From assembly GCA_003342815.1 (NCBI GenBank), contig PTEX01000006.1, forward strand, positions 2,239,338 through 2,303,337: a stretch of DNA of 64,000 bases, in the 5' to 3' direction. Below, in pieces: positions 12,200 to 33,250 of this stretch. The notes under the pieces are model-generated. The model searched no databases, was not told where the DNA came from, and was given only the letters and a program-made list of their open reading frames with translations. Every line of letters starts with the position of its first letter. Position 1 is the stretch's first letter. Both the position numbers and the translations under genes were made by a program. The stretch is from Eudromia elegans. Lineage: Eukaryota; Chordata; Aves; Tinamiformes; Tinamidae.

Positions 12200-15100
12200 G
12201 TGAGTGCGGCCTGCGGGCCTGGTGCCTCTGCTGCCTCCCTGCTGGGCGCTAGGGAGAGGCTGCGGTTTCTTGGGGGGAGTGGGGCAAGCGACGGGTCCTG
12301 GAGCGTCCCCAGCCAGTGACAGAATGGCCCAGGGGTCGAGGGAAAAGAGACCTCAGCTGTCCGGGCCCAGAGACGGAGGAAGCCCCAACGATTCCTCGTG
12401 AATCCAGGGGTTCCAGGGAACCCAGCGAGCCTGAGAGTGCAGGGCTGGAGGAGTGTTAGGTCGATGGGTGCCGCAAAGCCCCTGCTGCCCCGTCGTGATG
12501 GCTCACCCTAGAACAGGCCTGGTGCTTAGTGGGGTTTTCTTGCAAGTAGTAGCCAGGTTAAGACATAAAGAGGTCGATTTCATGATAAAGGATGGTTAAG
12601 TTCCATTTTGTGTCAGTCTGTGTCCAGCAGTAAAGCAAGGAAGCACTGGGACACCCCTACTGCCCGGCAGCACACGGACTTGTTGCTGTCTGTTCTAAAA
12701 AGCTTCACTTTCCTTTATTGTCTTACACAGCAAAGAGTCCTGCTGACAGTACCCCAAGAAGGCCTGTCTTATCTGTCAGTGCGAGAAAGATTAAAGATAA
12801 TGCGGCGGACTGGCATAATTTAATCATGAAATGGGAGAGACTGAATGATAATGGATTTGCTACAGCAAACAAAATCGTTAACATGAAAATCAGTGAGCAG
12901 TAAGTATGCCAGTGATACCTACAAGTAAAGGCAAAGCAGAGGTTGCCTTTATTGTGAAGTTAGTCTATGTCCTTTACTAGAAGGCTTTTTTCTTTTTTTA
13001 TTTTTCTTAGAGATAGAAAAGAATATGTCAGAATGGATACAGTAGTTCGTAGATCAAACTAAGTGGTTGTACTTTTCAGTCACATAAAATATTTAGATTG
13101 AAATAAGATTTAAATATCTCATAAAGATTAACTTCATGAGCTAATAATATTTGTAAGAAGCAGGAAATGTAATGAAATGTAAAGTTGAGTATAATGGATA
13201 TTTGAAATACTTACACACCATACAGAGCTAGAATCTAATCCTGTCATGTTTACTTACGTGAGATCCCCTGCTCTTCTGTATATTTACTCTGAAGTCAATA
13301 TTATCAGTTTCCACTAAGGTAGAGTTCAGCAGATTTCAAGTAAGAATCAATCAGTGATTTATGTAGACGAAAAATTGTTACAGCAGTGAAGATTTAACAA
13401 AAACAAAACTTTTGATATCATCTTCAGGAAAAGGAAAACCTATAACTGAGAGGATTCTGATGGACAAACTGTAATATTTTGCTCTAGAGTTGTCAGATCT
13501 TGCTTTTCCTCTGTCAAATTTTACAGCTTCTATGAGAAAGTCATCAAGACAGGACATGATACTTGCCAGCACCTTCCCTGCTCTCAGCTCCCAGCTAAGT
13601 ATCTGTTCTTAAGCTGTCAGCAAAGGAGCATTTGTGGGGAGGCACCAGGCTGTCAGCTAGACCTGCCGAGGCCTGGGCATACGTTGTACCCTGTCACTAT
13701 GAGTAGCATGAGCTGTGAGGCAAAGTACTTCAACATTCCTCTGGAGGTTATGGCACCAACTCGGTGGCTCTCTCATTGCCGGTTAGGTCACTTACACTAC
13801 TTCCATGTGCCAATTCTCATGCACAGCCTGTGTGAGAGAGAATGTGCAGGTTCAGATGACGTGGACTTTAAATCTTTGCATCTCAATTAAAGCTGTATGC
13901 AGTGATTTGGACTGTCTTATGCTTCTGTTTTAGATTTCAAGATAACAAGTTGGAGATAGTCTGTGATAACAGTGCCACAGAGTCTGAAAAGCCACCTGCA
14001 AAGTACAATGAAGAGCTAGATAGTTGCTGTGCAGAATTACTTGAGACTTTTAAGCATATGGTAATTCTCATTTTGTGATTTTGATCTATATTTTCCAAGT
14101 GTGACTTAAGCTAATGACATTGAATATGGTAAACAGGAAAGTGGGATTTTTAATCATCCTTCTTTGACTTCCAACCTGAATGATAAGTCCAGTGTGCTCT
14201 GTTTATTTGCTCGATTGAAAGTTGTTTTTACATCTCCTGAGTATAACTTCTTCCTTCTGTTATAGTGTGATCTATAACATGTTTTTCTGAGAGTCCTGCA
14301 AAAATCTATTCTAAAATTGAAGCTGTTGTCTTTTTCTCATCTTCAATAATTCCTCCATTTAAAACAAATTAAAGCACAGAACACTGTTTTATCTACCGTG
14401 ATATCCACTGCAGTTAACTTTGATGAGACATTGTGCATTTCCATTTTAAGTCTGCCTAGCTGTATTTTTCATGCTATAGCTTTCACTTCTCTAACAGCAG
14501 AAGAACAATTAATGAAATTATTACCCACTTTCTTACTAGATACATTGTCAGAAATGAATGTTACCTGTCAGTTTGAAATAAACTCCTTTTTTTATTATTG
14601 ATTTAAAATTTTACTTAAAAGTAGCTGTTACAATTTTCTGCCATAGTGGATAACTGTTAAGAAGATAGTTGGTATAATGACCCACTGAATGTTTTTATAG
14701 AGAAAAGATATTGATCCAGTATTTGGAAGAAGCAGGAAAGCATGTAGATTTTCCTAAAATATTGTTCTCTAGGAAAAAAAATACTGGCAATTTGAGTTTT
14801 GCTTTGTTTTTCTTGAGATGGTGTTGTATTCAACCAAGCAAGTGGATTGATGCAGTTTTTCATTATTTTTTCAGTAATAGGATTATAAGCAGCCTGCATT
14901 AGTTTGGATAATGAACACAGTTCCTACATATTTTACTTTTCATTTCTCATAAGCATGCATTTATATAAAAATCTGTATTTTAACTTCTTGATGTAAATAT
15001 ACCATTTGCAAGCTCCATTTTGTTTTGCCAAATATTAGGCTCCTTAGGTGACACACACAGTCAGGTGAACACAAAGGAAGTGGACAAAGCAACCTCCTTT

Positions 15101-17449
15101 TCTCAGCAAGCTGCTAAGTGAGCCTAGATATAGTCTCGGTCATAGACTGAGCTGCTTTTCACAGCTGCAGCTGATCTTCAGAAATGAGACTTAAGTCCCA
15201 TTGGCACAGCAGCATTAAGAAGTGTGTGCTTACAGGGCTTGTGTTGCACCTGTTCTTTCAAATAAAGTGTGATGTTTTTCCCGAGTATTAAATTGCTATA
15301 GGAAAAACTCAGAGAGGGGAAAAAATGAGAGAGAACTTTAACATGTTTCTACATGGGGAAATAAATATGTAAAATCAGAGTCAGTAAGTCCTATCTGTAG
15401 TGTTTGGAAATTTAGGGTGTCTCACGTTAAATTTGTGTGTATATAAATTCCATGGCTGAACCTGTGAAGTGAGAAATGTTATGTCTAAATAGGGTCTTCA
15501 GAAATTATCTGTTAAAGAAAATGTTTAAGCTGTAATGTTTCTGAAGTGTTCATTAACATCTCTCTCATTATCAGACAAAAATACAAGTCAAAATGGAAAA
15601 GCTGTGTTCAACTACTAAAGGAATTTGTGACTTGGAAGCATTCCACCACAGAGCTGGGAAATGTGCAGCACCCCTGTTTCACACGTGGCCCACATCGTAC
15701 TTCTGTAAGTAAAAAACTGATCATCTTGGCTAAAGGCATTGTGTTGCTCAGGTAACCTAATTTAGGAAGACTGAAAATTAAACCTTTTGGTTTGGATATC
15801 TGTGTGGTGGGGGAGAAAATAAATGAATCCTCATATTTTATGATGGACTAATTAATAAACACATGAATGTGTCACTTGCTTAGGGTAATCCATAAGATTG
15901 TTGGGCATTATCTGGCATACAGCATTTACAGACGTAATTATAAAGCCTGATCCAATTAAAACTAAAGCAATGAGCAGCTTGCAGTGTCCACAGTGAACTA
16001 GCTCGGTCTTTTGTAAAGAGAGACATACTTGTAACATGATAGGATTAATATGTAGTCTATGTATTACCTTGTTCCTTGACACTGAAATTATATCCTTGCA
16101 TGCAAAGAGCAAGCTGTATGTCAGGTAATTGTCAAAGGAAAATACCTCTGATCACAATGTCAGCCAAGTAAAGAAATGTTTGGTTAATCTGCTGTTAGGA
16201 TTCACTTGATGGCAAGAAATAGGCTCTTTTGTTCTTCAGAAAATTTAAGAATGACATAAAGTTGTCAGACTTCCAATCTGCCTGCCTCCCAGTCTGTGTT
16301 ACTGCAGTTTTAAAGCTGTTTGAATTCAAGAGAGGCCTGACTGCATGCAGAGCCACTGGAGCTTTGGTGAAGTGGAACCCATGCTTTTGTGCAGCCCTGT
16401 TCCTTACTTCACTACCACAAGTTAGCAGCAATCGTATGCGTTGATTTCTGCCACCTTAAAAGGGTGACCGTGACAAACACAAAAGTATCAAAACAGTCAT
16501 TGAAACTGAGTCATTTAGTGATGCTCTGTGCTCCTTTGATGACTAATCCACCCCAAAAATAGTAATGGCTCTGTCTAAGTTAGAAAAACAAGATCAATCT
16601 GTCATCAAAAATAACTTGTTTGGTTCTATTTTAGAAAGTCAGATAATTATCATTATATAAATATATTTAAAAGCTCCTACCAGTATTACTCATAAAACTA
16701 GTAACAAAATTGCTTTTTGTATTAGGCAGTTCAGTTTTGATCTGTTGTTTTGTTTTGCTTTACTATTATTCTTCGTCTGTTGGTATCATTTACATGACTT
16801 GCATGATCACTAGATTTTGCATTCCTAAAGTGCATGACAGCAGGTGAAAAAAAAACTTACATTAGCTAAAATCATGCTTTCTCTGAAATACCATTTTCTT
16901 TTTCAAAACAAAATTTTAACACCAAATTTCAGTTATTTAAAAGGATGGCTGTAACTATAGTTGCTAATTTTACAACAGATTGAGACTTAATACCACTGCT
17001 TATTTTAGAATTAAAAGAGGGCTTATATAAAAAACAGAAGTATTTAAAAATATATACAAAAGATGAGGGGAATATTTAGTGTTTCATATTTCAATCTGCA
17101 GAGTGTCTGAGTTTAAAAAAAAGTGCAGAAGAGCTTGTATATCAAGTCATGGTTTTTTAATGATAACAAAACACAAATATAATTTAACTCTTAGTGAACT
17201 GCTGATCCGTTAGGATTAATGTGCTTGGTTTTTCAATCCATTTTAGATGAGGTCTGTCTGAAGCTCTCTGAAATGTACAAGGAGGAGCTACAACTCAAGC
17301 AAATAATTGTACAAGATATTGCTCATTCTACTGACCGGAACCTGTTGATGGTCTATTTATCATCGTGGTTATACCAGCCTTACATTGAGAACAGCAGCAA
17401 ACTGCTACTAGAAGCCATGCTGCTAGAAACGGGACATAGGCAGTGCTAA
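12193..17449 (+). CDS. CINP: CINP, cyclin-dependent kinase 2-interacting protein (complete)
   Basis: Joined from 12193-12199, 12731-12899, 13934-14060, 15575-15704 and 17247-17449. The lengths sum to 636 bases (211 aa plus TAA), against 212 aa in human. Recognisable blocks: PRRPVLSVSARKIKDNAADW near the N-terminus, IQVKMEKL and TTKGICDLE in the central helical part, LFHTWPT, YQPYIENSSKLLLEAMLLE and a final ETGHRQC. Family knowledge: CINP binds CDK2-cyclin and ATRIP, supports ATR checkpoint signalling, and is a subunit of the AFG2A/AFG2B (SPATA5/SPATA5L1) complex in ribosome maturation and replisome handling. No catalytic domain is expected or seen. The gene shares its promoter with TECPR2 and converges on ZNF839. 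Confidence 0.95.
12731..12899 (+). CDS. CINP: CINP coding exon 2
   Basis: 169 bases, phase 1 to 2. Acceptor TCTTACACAG, donor GCA|GTAAGT. Encodes AKSPADSTPRRPVLSVSARK through NKIVNMKISE, the best conserved block of the protein. Confidence 0.94.
13934..14060 (+). CDS. CINP: CINP coding exon 3
   Basis: 127 bases, phase 2 to 0. Acceptor CTGTTTTAG, donor ATG|GTAATT. Encodes a diverged acidic stretch, then KYNEELDSCCAELLETFKHM, aligning with the human EYNEELEKLCEEL helix. Confidence 0.88.
15575..15704 (+). CDS. CINP: CINP coding exon 4
   Basis: 130 bases, phase 0 to 1. Acceptor CATTATCAG, donor TTCT|GTAAGT. Encodes TKIQVKMEKLCSTTKGICDL and APLFHTWPTSYF. Confidence 0.94.
17247..17449 (+). CDS. 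CINP: CINP coding exon 5 (last)
   Basis: 203 bases including TAA at 17447-17449. Acceptor CCATTTTAG. Encodes YEVCLKLSEMYKEELQLKQ through LLETGHRQC, the conserved C-terminus. Confidence 0.95.
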
Positions 17450-17928
17450 AACTGCAAATGAATGATGCTTGGCTTGTTTCTGAAGAAATGGCAAGTTTGC
17501 AAGGCAACACCAAGTATGCTGATTTTTTATAAAAATTATTAAAAATATTTTTCTCTATTTGTATTATATTGTCTCAGCTAATACATCTTTATTCTGTATG
17601 GGACAATCTCTTTTTAGTTTGCTTTATCTACCTAAACTAAGTTTGGCTGTGGCGCAGCAGTGACGAGCAAGCTCTGGGTCTTACAGGTTTACTCTGCAGC
17701 ATCGTGATCAGGGCATTCAGTTAAGATGAAGGCATAGATTTTTGAGGAAGACATGTCCAAATATGGGATAATATTTCCATCAGAATGAAGGCAGTGGTTC
17801 TTCAGCAGCTGACCGCTCAAATGTAAACATTTGCTTTCAAGTATTATGTGGATAGGATATATTTTTTCCAATGATTTTAAGTGATCCACGCTCCTCTGCT
17901 TTGCATTCACATTTTGCATAGCTTGTCA

Positions 17929-17934
17929 AATAAA
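17929..17934 (+). terminator. CINP: CINP polyadenylation signal AATAAA
   Basis: Canonical hexamer 480 bases past the stop, followed by a GT-rich stretch (GGTATCTGTTGTGC), so cleavage is probably near 17950. An earlier ATTAAA near 17540 is a weaker alternative. Confidence 0.65.
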
Positions 17935-18528
17935 TGAGAGGTATCTGTTGTGCAGTTTATAGGAGTGTCATTTGATGATGTTATTATAAGTTTGGTGCGT
18001 GGTCTGAGAAGTTGCTACAGACAGAAGTGTGAACTCTAGTTTGACTTGATTACATTGTCATGCTTGAGGAGCGATCCCAGCCTGAACTAGTACATTGGGC
18101 TGGTTTAGTACAAGGTGCGAGGCCATAACCATTATAAAAAAAAGATTTTAGCTCCTGTAACCTTTGTAAACTTCTTTGAGAGGTGTTTCATGAAAGCTTC
18201 TATTGAATAAAAAAGAAAAGCCCTATTTCCACCATGCTCTTAGACAGTATCGTTTGCTGCTTATAGACCTCAGTTAGCCTTTTGTTTGATAACTCTTGCT
18301 CCTTTAAAGGAAAAAATACTCAACATCACCTCCGTCTCTTGGTTTGCAATGTACATAAAAAATCATGCTTTTCTTTTTGTTGCTACTGTTCAAGCATGAG
18401 GCTCTGTCTTCTATGGTGACAAGAGTAATGTGTTTAGGAGAAGCTGGACAAAGCAAATGCTAAAGAGAATGGAATTCACTATCTGTATTTGCTTTCTCTC
18501 CCGAAGATGTGATAATCATTGTAACACA

Positions 18529-18561
18529 GCAGCAGCTCCTCCATTGTGGAGGAGCTGCTGC
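18529..18561. repeat. Perfect 15-bp inverted repeat, 3-base loop
   Basis: GCAGCAGCTCCTCCA, then TTG, then its exact reverse complement. It would fold as a GC-rich hairpin in RNA from either strand. Confidence 0.9.
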
Positions 18562-19785
18562 AATTACCAAGCCTTCAATAACTGTTAGCTTTTCTTGCAA
18601 ATTAGCACTGTTCAGGGAAATGTATTATGAGTTGGAAAGTACCCAGCTAAGCATTTGGACAGTTTAGTTAAATCCCTAGTGCACAATGAATGTAGCCCTT
18701 CAGCTTAGTTCATTATGCTTAATAATCCAAATTCCTCCCCTTCACCATTGCTGGCTGCCTCTGTGACCCATTAGCGCAGACACGTCGTTTCATTGCTTCC
18801 GGTTGTCCCTTTTGCACAATTATGCAGCTCTGCTAAGTGCCACTGACTCATTCCTATGCCCTGACAAATGTTTACTCTTCCTCGAGTCTTCCTGAAAAGA
18901 AAATGGCCACAATTGCTGTGGTTTGACATTAGAAAAATCTTATAAAGAGACAAAAATCTAATTAAGAGACAGAGATGTGGAGCAGTTGGGTCACCCAGCT
19001 TGTTTGTAGCTGAATTTCAATATGTGTTGCCTGCAATAGCAGAGCAGAGACATGAAGTGGAAGAATCCACTTGATCAACAAAAGGGTGGTTCCAGGCAGC
19101 TTATTAGTGTTCTCTTCTTACCTCCAATTTCTAGTATTAAAGAAGAAATGCTAGTGTGTAACTCCAGGACTAGTACAATCAGTGATTACTATAGCAAATA
19201 ATTTTGTTACTTTTTGCTGTTTCAGTGCAGCAGTTGCATCTATTTTAACAGCAGCCTCAGTTTATCTGAGGCAAGACAGATCTTGTCACTATGGAAACCC
19301 CTGCGCACTTGAAAAGGCTTTTGCAAGGAAGGAAGATTGGTTCCCTTAACAGAATTCTTCTGTAAGATGAGAGTAGGTGTTTCGTGCTCCCCGGCATGTG
19401 CAAGTCAACAGGAGGGGCAGACTTGAAACAATATTTCATTTTCTACACAGGTGGAAGTTGTGGCTCATTTTTATTTCTTAGAGGAAATAAGCTCTTCAGC
19501 AAGGAGCCTTCATCTTTGCAAAGCGCCCTGACAGCAGCAGGACAGAGAAAGATTAAATTTCAGAGAAGAAGCTGCTTTGTCATACAGTAATTCTTGGAAA
19601 TTCACCTTTATATTTAGAGCCCTCAGATCTAGACAGCCTGTACAAAAAGTGTCATAGGAAACCACTATTCATTGTAATCAAAGACTATGACAGACTCCAT
19701 AGGGTACCTTCACTTGTAAGGAATGTCTCTGCCCTGTAACCTTTGCCACCTGTCCCCACCCCCTCAACCTCTGCCAAAAAAAAAA

Positions 19786-19846
19786 NNNNNNNNNNNNNNN
19801 NNNNNNNNNNNNNNNNNNNNNNNNNNNNNNNNNNNNNNNNNNNNNN
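19786..19846. other. Assembly gap (61 N)
   Basis: Run of N directly after a C-rich stretch and an A10 run. The true sequence length is unknown. A second ambiguity is a single N inside a T run at 40568. Confidence 0.98.
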
Positions 19847-20512
19847 ACAAACACTAAAATATAACAATCTCTTGCAGACCCATGCAAAGAAATTGCAATG
19901 TTGCAATGTTCTGGCTCATCATAAATTAATCTTCTATTTAGGCAACCAAAAAAATGTTACATTAAAGTGATATTATAGTGATTGTTTCATCTCTAAGCTG
20001 TCCCTTCTCTCTCTTGTTCAAATTCACTTGCAGAGTCAACATTTCCACAGTGACAAGGCCATAAAAAAAAAAAACACCACTTAATTGGAGGAGCTCTCCT
20101 GCATTAAGTCTCAATAATCTCATACATATTTAGTGATGGCACAACACACAACAGGTGTGTTAGCAGTTTTCAATAATATCTCCAAGAGTTCAAGAGAAAA
20201 ATAAGAGTAGTAGCCACTTAATGTCATTATCCAGAGGGGAACAGGGAAGAAAGAAGAAAGCAGCAGCTGTGAGGAAGCATCCACAAAAATACAGTGGATG
20301 CTTAGTCTGTTCTTATCTAAACGCAAAAACTAAAGTAGTTAGTTAGGCTGTCCCCTTGGTCCTAGGATGCACAAGCGCATTTTAAAACTGTATATTTTTC
20401 CAGGCAGATTTATATGCATCAGGCTAAAGTGACCTTGAATATTCAAAAACTGTAATACAGCCAAAGAGTTTTATAATCTCAGTGGAACAGAAAACACATT
20501 TTTAATATAGCT

Positions 20513-20518
20513 TTTATT
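20513..20518 (-). terminator. ZNF839: ZNF839 polyadenylation signal (AATAAA on the minus strand)
   Basis: Reads AATAAA on the minus strand about 360 bases past the ZNF839 stop, followed on that strand by TGTGTTTTCTG. Cleavage is probably near 20490. Confidence 0.65.
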
Positions 20519-20875
20519 TTACCCATACACAGCTTGCCCACACGTCACTGCCCAAAAGCAGTAGAGTTTACTGCATTTTGGATGGCTAAAGAGAAAAGGG
20601 ACTATGTAACAAAAGGGAATAGTGCAACAGTTTTGAGGTTGACATTTCCATCTTCCCCTACACCCAACACATAGAAGAGCAAATAGAATCTTTTTATGTC
20701 TATAATTTTTGGTTGCAATGCTGCTAAATTTATATAAACATAAGTTATAAAAAGTACAGGGCATAGAAACAGTTTACAAATAAGTTAAATTTCAATTATT
20801 TCAGTATTCACATTAGAAAAATATACATTTTATATAGCCAGCCTTTTTCCAGAAGAAAGCATATAGTTTTCTATT

Positions 20876-31220
<10,345 letters not shown>

Positions 31221-31482
31221 CTTAGCGGGGCTCGGCGGGCGCCGCGCTCCCCCCGCCGGGAGCGCCCGAGGCGGCGGCGCCCGTGGCGCGCGAGCCAATG
31301 GCGCCCCCAGCCGCACGCCTCACGGGGCGGGGCCGGCGACGGCGGCCTCGCGGGGGCAAAAGTCCTCGGCCCTGGAGCCGCGCCCGCGGTGTTTTAACAC
31401 TCGCGAACCGCTTCTCGCCTAGACAATACATGCACTTTGAGTAGCAACGCACGTATTTAATCCAAGAAAATGGAGGGAGGGG

Positions 31483-31488
31483 AAAAAA
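31483..31488 (-). terminator. Pol III T-run terminator for tRNA-Ile
   Basis: Six T on the minus strand, about 15 bases past the mature tRNA 3' end. Confidence 0.75.
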
Positions 31489-31503
31489 TAAAGAGCAATA
31501 ATG

Positions 31504-31577
31504 TGGCCCGTACGGGGATCGAACCCGCGACCTTGGCGTTATTAGCACCACGCTCTAACCAACTGAGCTAACCGGCC
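31504..31577 (-). tRNA. tRNA-Ile (anticodon AAT), nuclear
   Basis: A 74-base cloverleaf on the minus strand, from GGCCGGT to ACGGGCC plus discriminator A. The acceptor stem pairs 7 of 7. The D arm carries the A box (TTAGCTCAGTTGG), the anticodon loop reads CTAATAA (AAT), and the T arm carries the B box (GGTTCGATCCC). There is no intron. It is followed on the minus strand by a T6 run (31483-31488), a pol III terminator. It appears intact and functional. It lies about 280 bases upstream of the ZNF839 start codon, transcribed in the same direction. Confidence 0.97.
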
Positions 31578-31579
31578 CG

Positions 31580-32500
31580 CTGACAAAAACTTGTTTCCGT
31601 TCGCCATATAACCCTCCAACAGCCCCTGCAGCCACGCCCACTCGAGGAAACTGGCCGAGTGGGCGGGACGGGAGGTCCTCGCTGCCGTCACAGCGCCGGG
31701 AAGCGAGCGCGTTCAACTGCTCCAACGAGGACAGAGCGCTCAGCCTGCACTGCCAACGAGCACCAAAACGCGAGGCAGTGAATAGTAACTGCCAACCACC
31801 CGAGATTATCTGTCACCAGAAGACACCAAAAAACACTAGGGAGCAATGTGGTAGCACACCAGAATGTCAGAATTTACTGTTACACATTAGAATGGTGACA
31901 TGCAGAATATCCTTAACACGTATCAAAAGTAACTGTATTGTTCCATAAAAACTTCAGAAGCAATTGCAATGAGTGATTTCCTTGTTCAGATCTGTGCAAC
32001 TTAGAGGAACATAAAAGTAAAACAGTATTTCAGGAAACACAAGGCTGCATAGCTGTGTATGGCCTATAGAAAAGACTACTCCACACACAGAGTTGAAGAA
32101 TTGAAAATTGTAATTTATGCCAATTTTGTGCTTTTTTTATCGTTAATCATGCAAGCCTCTGAACTCACACACTTCTTAAACTCCCCTGGGGTGTACCTGG
32201 GTTAACAGATCTCCCCGATATTGGCAGCTCCTTCTTTCGGCATCAGTAGTAACCTCTTTCTGTGTCAGATTTCAGGATGGTCCCTACAACGTTCTTCACA
32301 ACATCTGCTTTGGGCAGCATAACTGCACAAAGTGTATAGCGGCGCTGAACTTTGTAGAGCCCGGATGTTTCAGGAAACACGATGCTATTAACACCACGGC
32401 CGTGTGCCTTCCACGTGCTCCTTGTCCCAGCTACCTGGCAGAGGCAACCCCCAGTGAGTTTTTAAGAGGCTGTGGTGGCGCTGAAGCTCTCGGGTGCCGC
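31580..32500. other. Spacer between tRNA-Ile and the MOK promoter
   Basis: About 900 bases with mixed composition. I see no coding exon, RNA gene or repeat. It may hold shared regulatory sequence of ZNF839 and MOK, but nothing specific is recognisable. Confidence 0.5.
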
Positions 32501-33250
32501 TAGAGAGCAGGCGACCATCAGAGATAACTCCCGTTCGCCTCGGCCTGCCGCGCCCGAGGAGCAGCCACTTGCACCGGCAGCATAAGGAAAAACCATCAGC
32601 CACAAGGACCAGAACCGCGGCCTCTGCCCTTATGGCGCATTTATCAGCCCGAGCCCAGGACCGCATACACTAATTCCTCACAGGCGCGAGCCTCAACACC
32701 CTCATCCGCGGATAAAAGAACAAGCCAGACATACGGAGAAAACCCCCCTTGACAGAAATGGCTAGACACGCGGGAAGGTGGGAGAGGAAAAAACAGCAGC
32801 AGCAGCCACCCACCGCCCCATTAACGGCCGCGACCACCCCCACGCATGCGCAGCGGGAGACGCAGGGAGCAGTGCGCATGCTCAGTGAGCAGAGCCGGCT
32901 GCGCCCCTCACCACCCTGGCGCGCACTGCGCGTGCACCGCCATGGCGTTGGGGCGGGGCTTCCGCGAGGGGAGCCGGAGTCTGCGCGGTTGCCGGGGCGA
33001 CGGGGACACAACATGGCGGGCTGAGGGCTCGGCCGGGAGGCGCTTGGTGCGCAGTTGAGGCCCGGCCGCCTTCTTGCCCGCCCCGGGAGCCCTGTAAGAG
33101 AGCCGAGGATGAACAGTAAGAGGGGGGGGAGAGAGGTGGCGGGCTCTGCGCGGGAGTGCTGGCTGAGGGTCTCTCCTGAGAGGGGTCGGGGGACCGGCGG
33201 TGCCGGGCGAGCCTTGGGCCCTGCTCTTTCCTTGTCCTCATCCCTAGCAG
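32500..33250 (+). promoter_or_regulatory. CpG-rich promoter of MOK
   Basis: CpG-rich block ending at MOK exon 1. Two palindromic NRF1-type sites lie at 32842-32852 (ACGCATGCGCA) and 32873-32883 (TGCGCATGCTC). A CATGGCGG element resembling YY1 lies near 33012-33019. There is no TATA box. NRF1 motifs are a recurring feature of TATA-less housekeeping and cilium gene promoters. Confidence 0.7.
33109..33115 (+). CDS. MOK: MOK coding exon 1
   Basis: Seven coding bases, ATGAACA, then donor GTAAGA. The start is set by joining to exon 2, giving [13 protein letters not shown] against human MKNYKAIGKIGEG. Confidence 0.87.

Larger units (their letters stand above)
11430..12260. promoter_or_regulatory. 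CpG-island bidirectional promoter, TECPR2 (left) / CINP (right)
   Basis: Dense CpG and G+C between AT-rich flanks. The CINP start (12193, plus) and the TECPR2 exon 1 donor (12034, minus) lie about 160 bases apart and point away from each other. GGGCGG-type GC boxes lie near 12133-12143, 12158-12166 and 12172-12182. There is no obvious TATA box. The TECPR2 and CINP genes are also divergent in human, which supports a shared promoter. Confidence 0.8.
17970..20490. other. Intergenic region between converging CINP and ZNF839 3' ends
   Basis: About 2.5 kb with no supported gene. It holds a perfect 15-bp inverted repeat at 18529-18561 and an assembly gap at 19786-19846. The small open frames here lack splice or similarity support. 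Confidence 0.7.

Noticed and set aside
11674..12319. Long overlapping open frames on both strands in the CpG island
   Set aside because: Stop-poor GC-rich promoter DNA; frames overlap on both strands, are Ala/Arg/Pro-biased and cross the real CINP and TECPR2 first exons.
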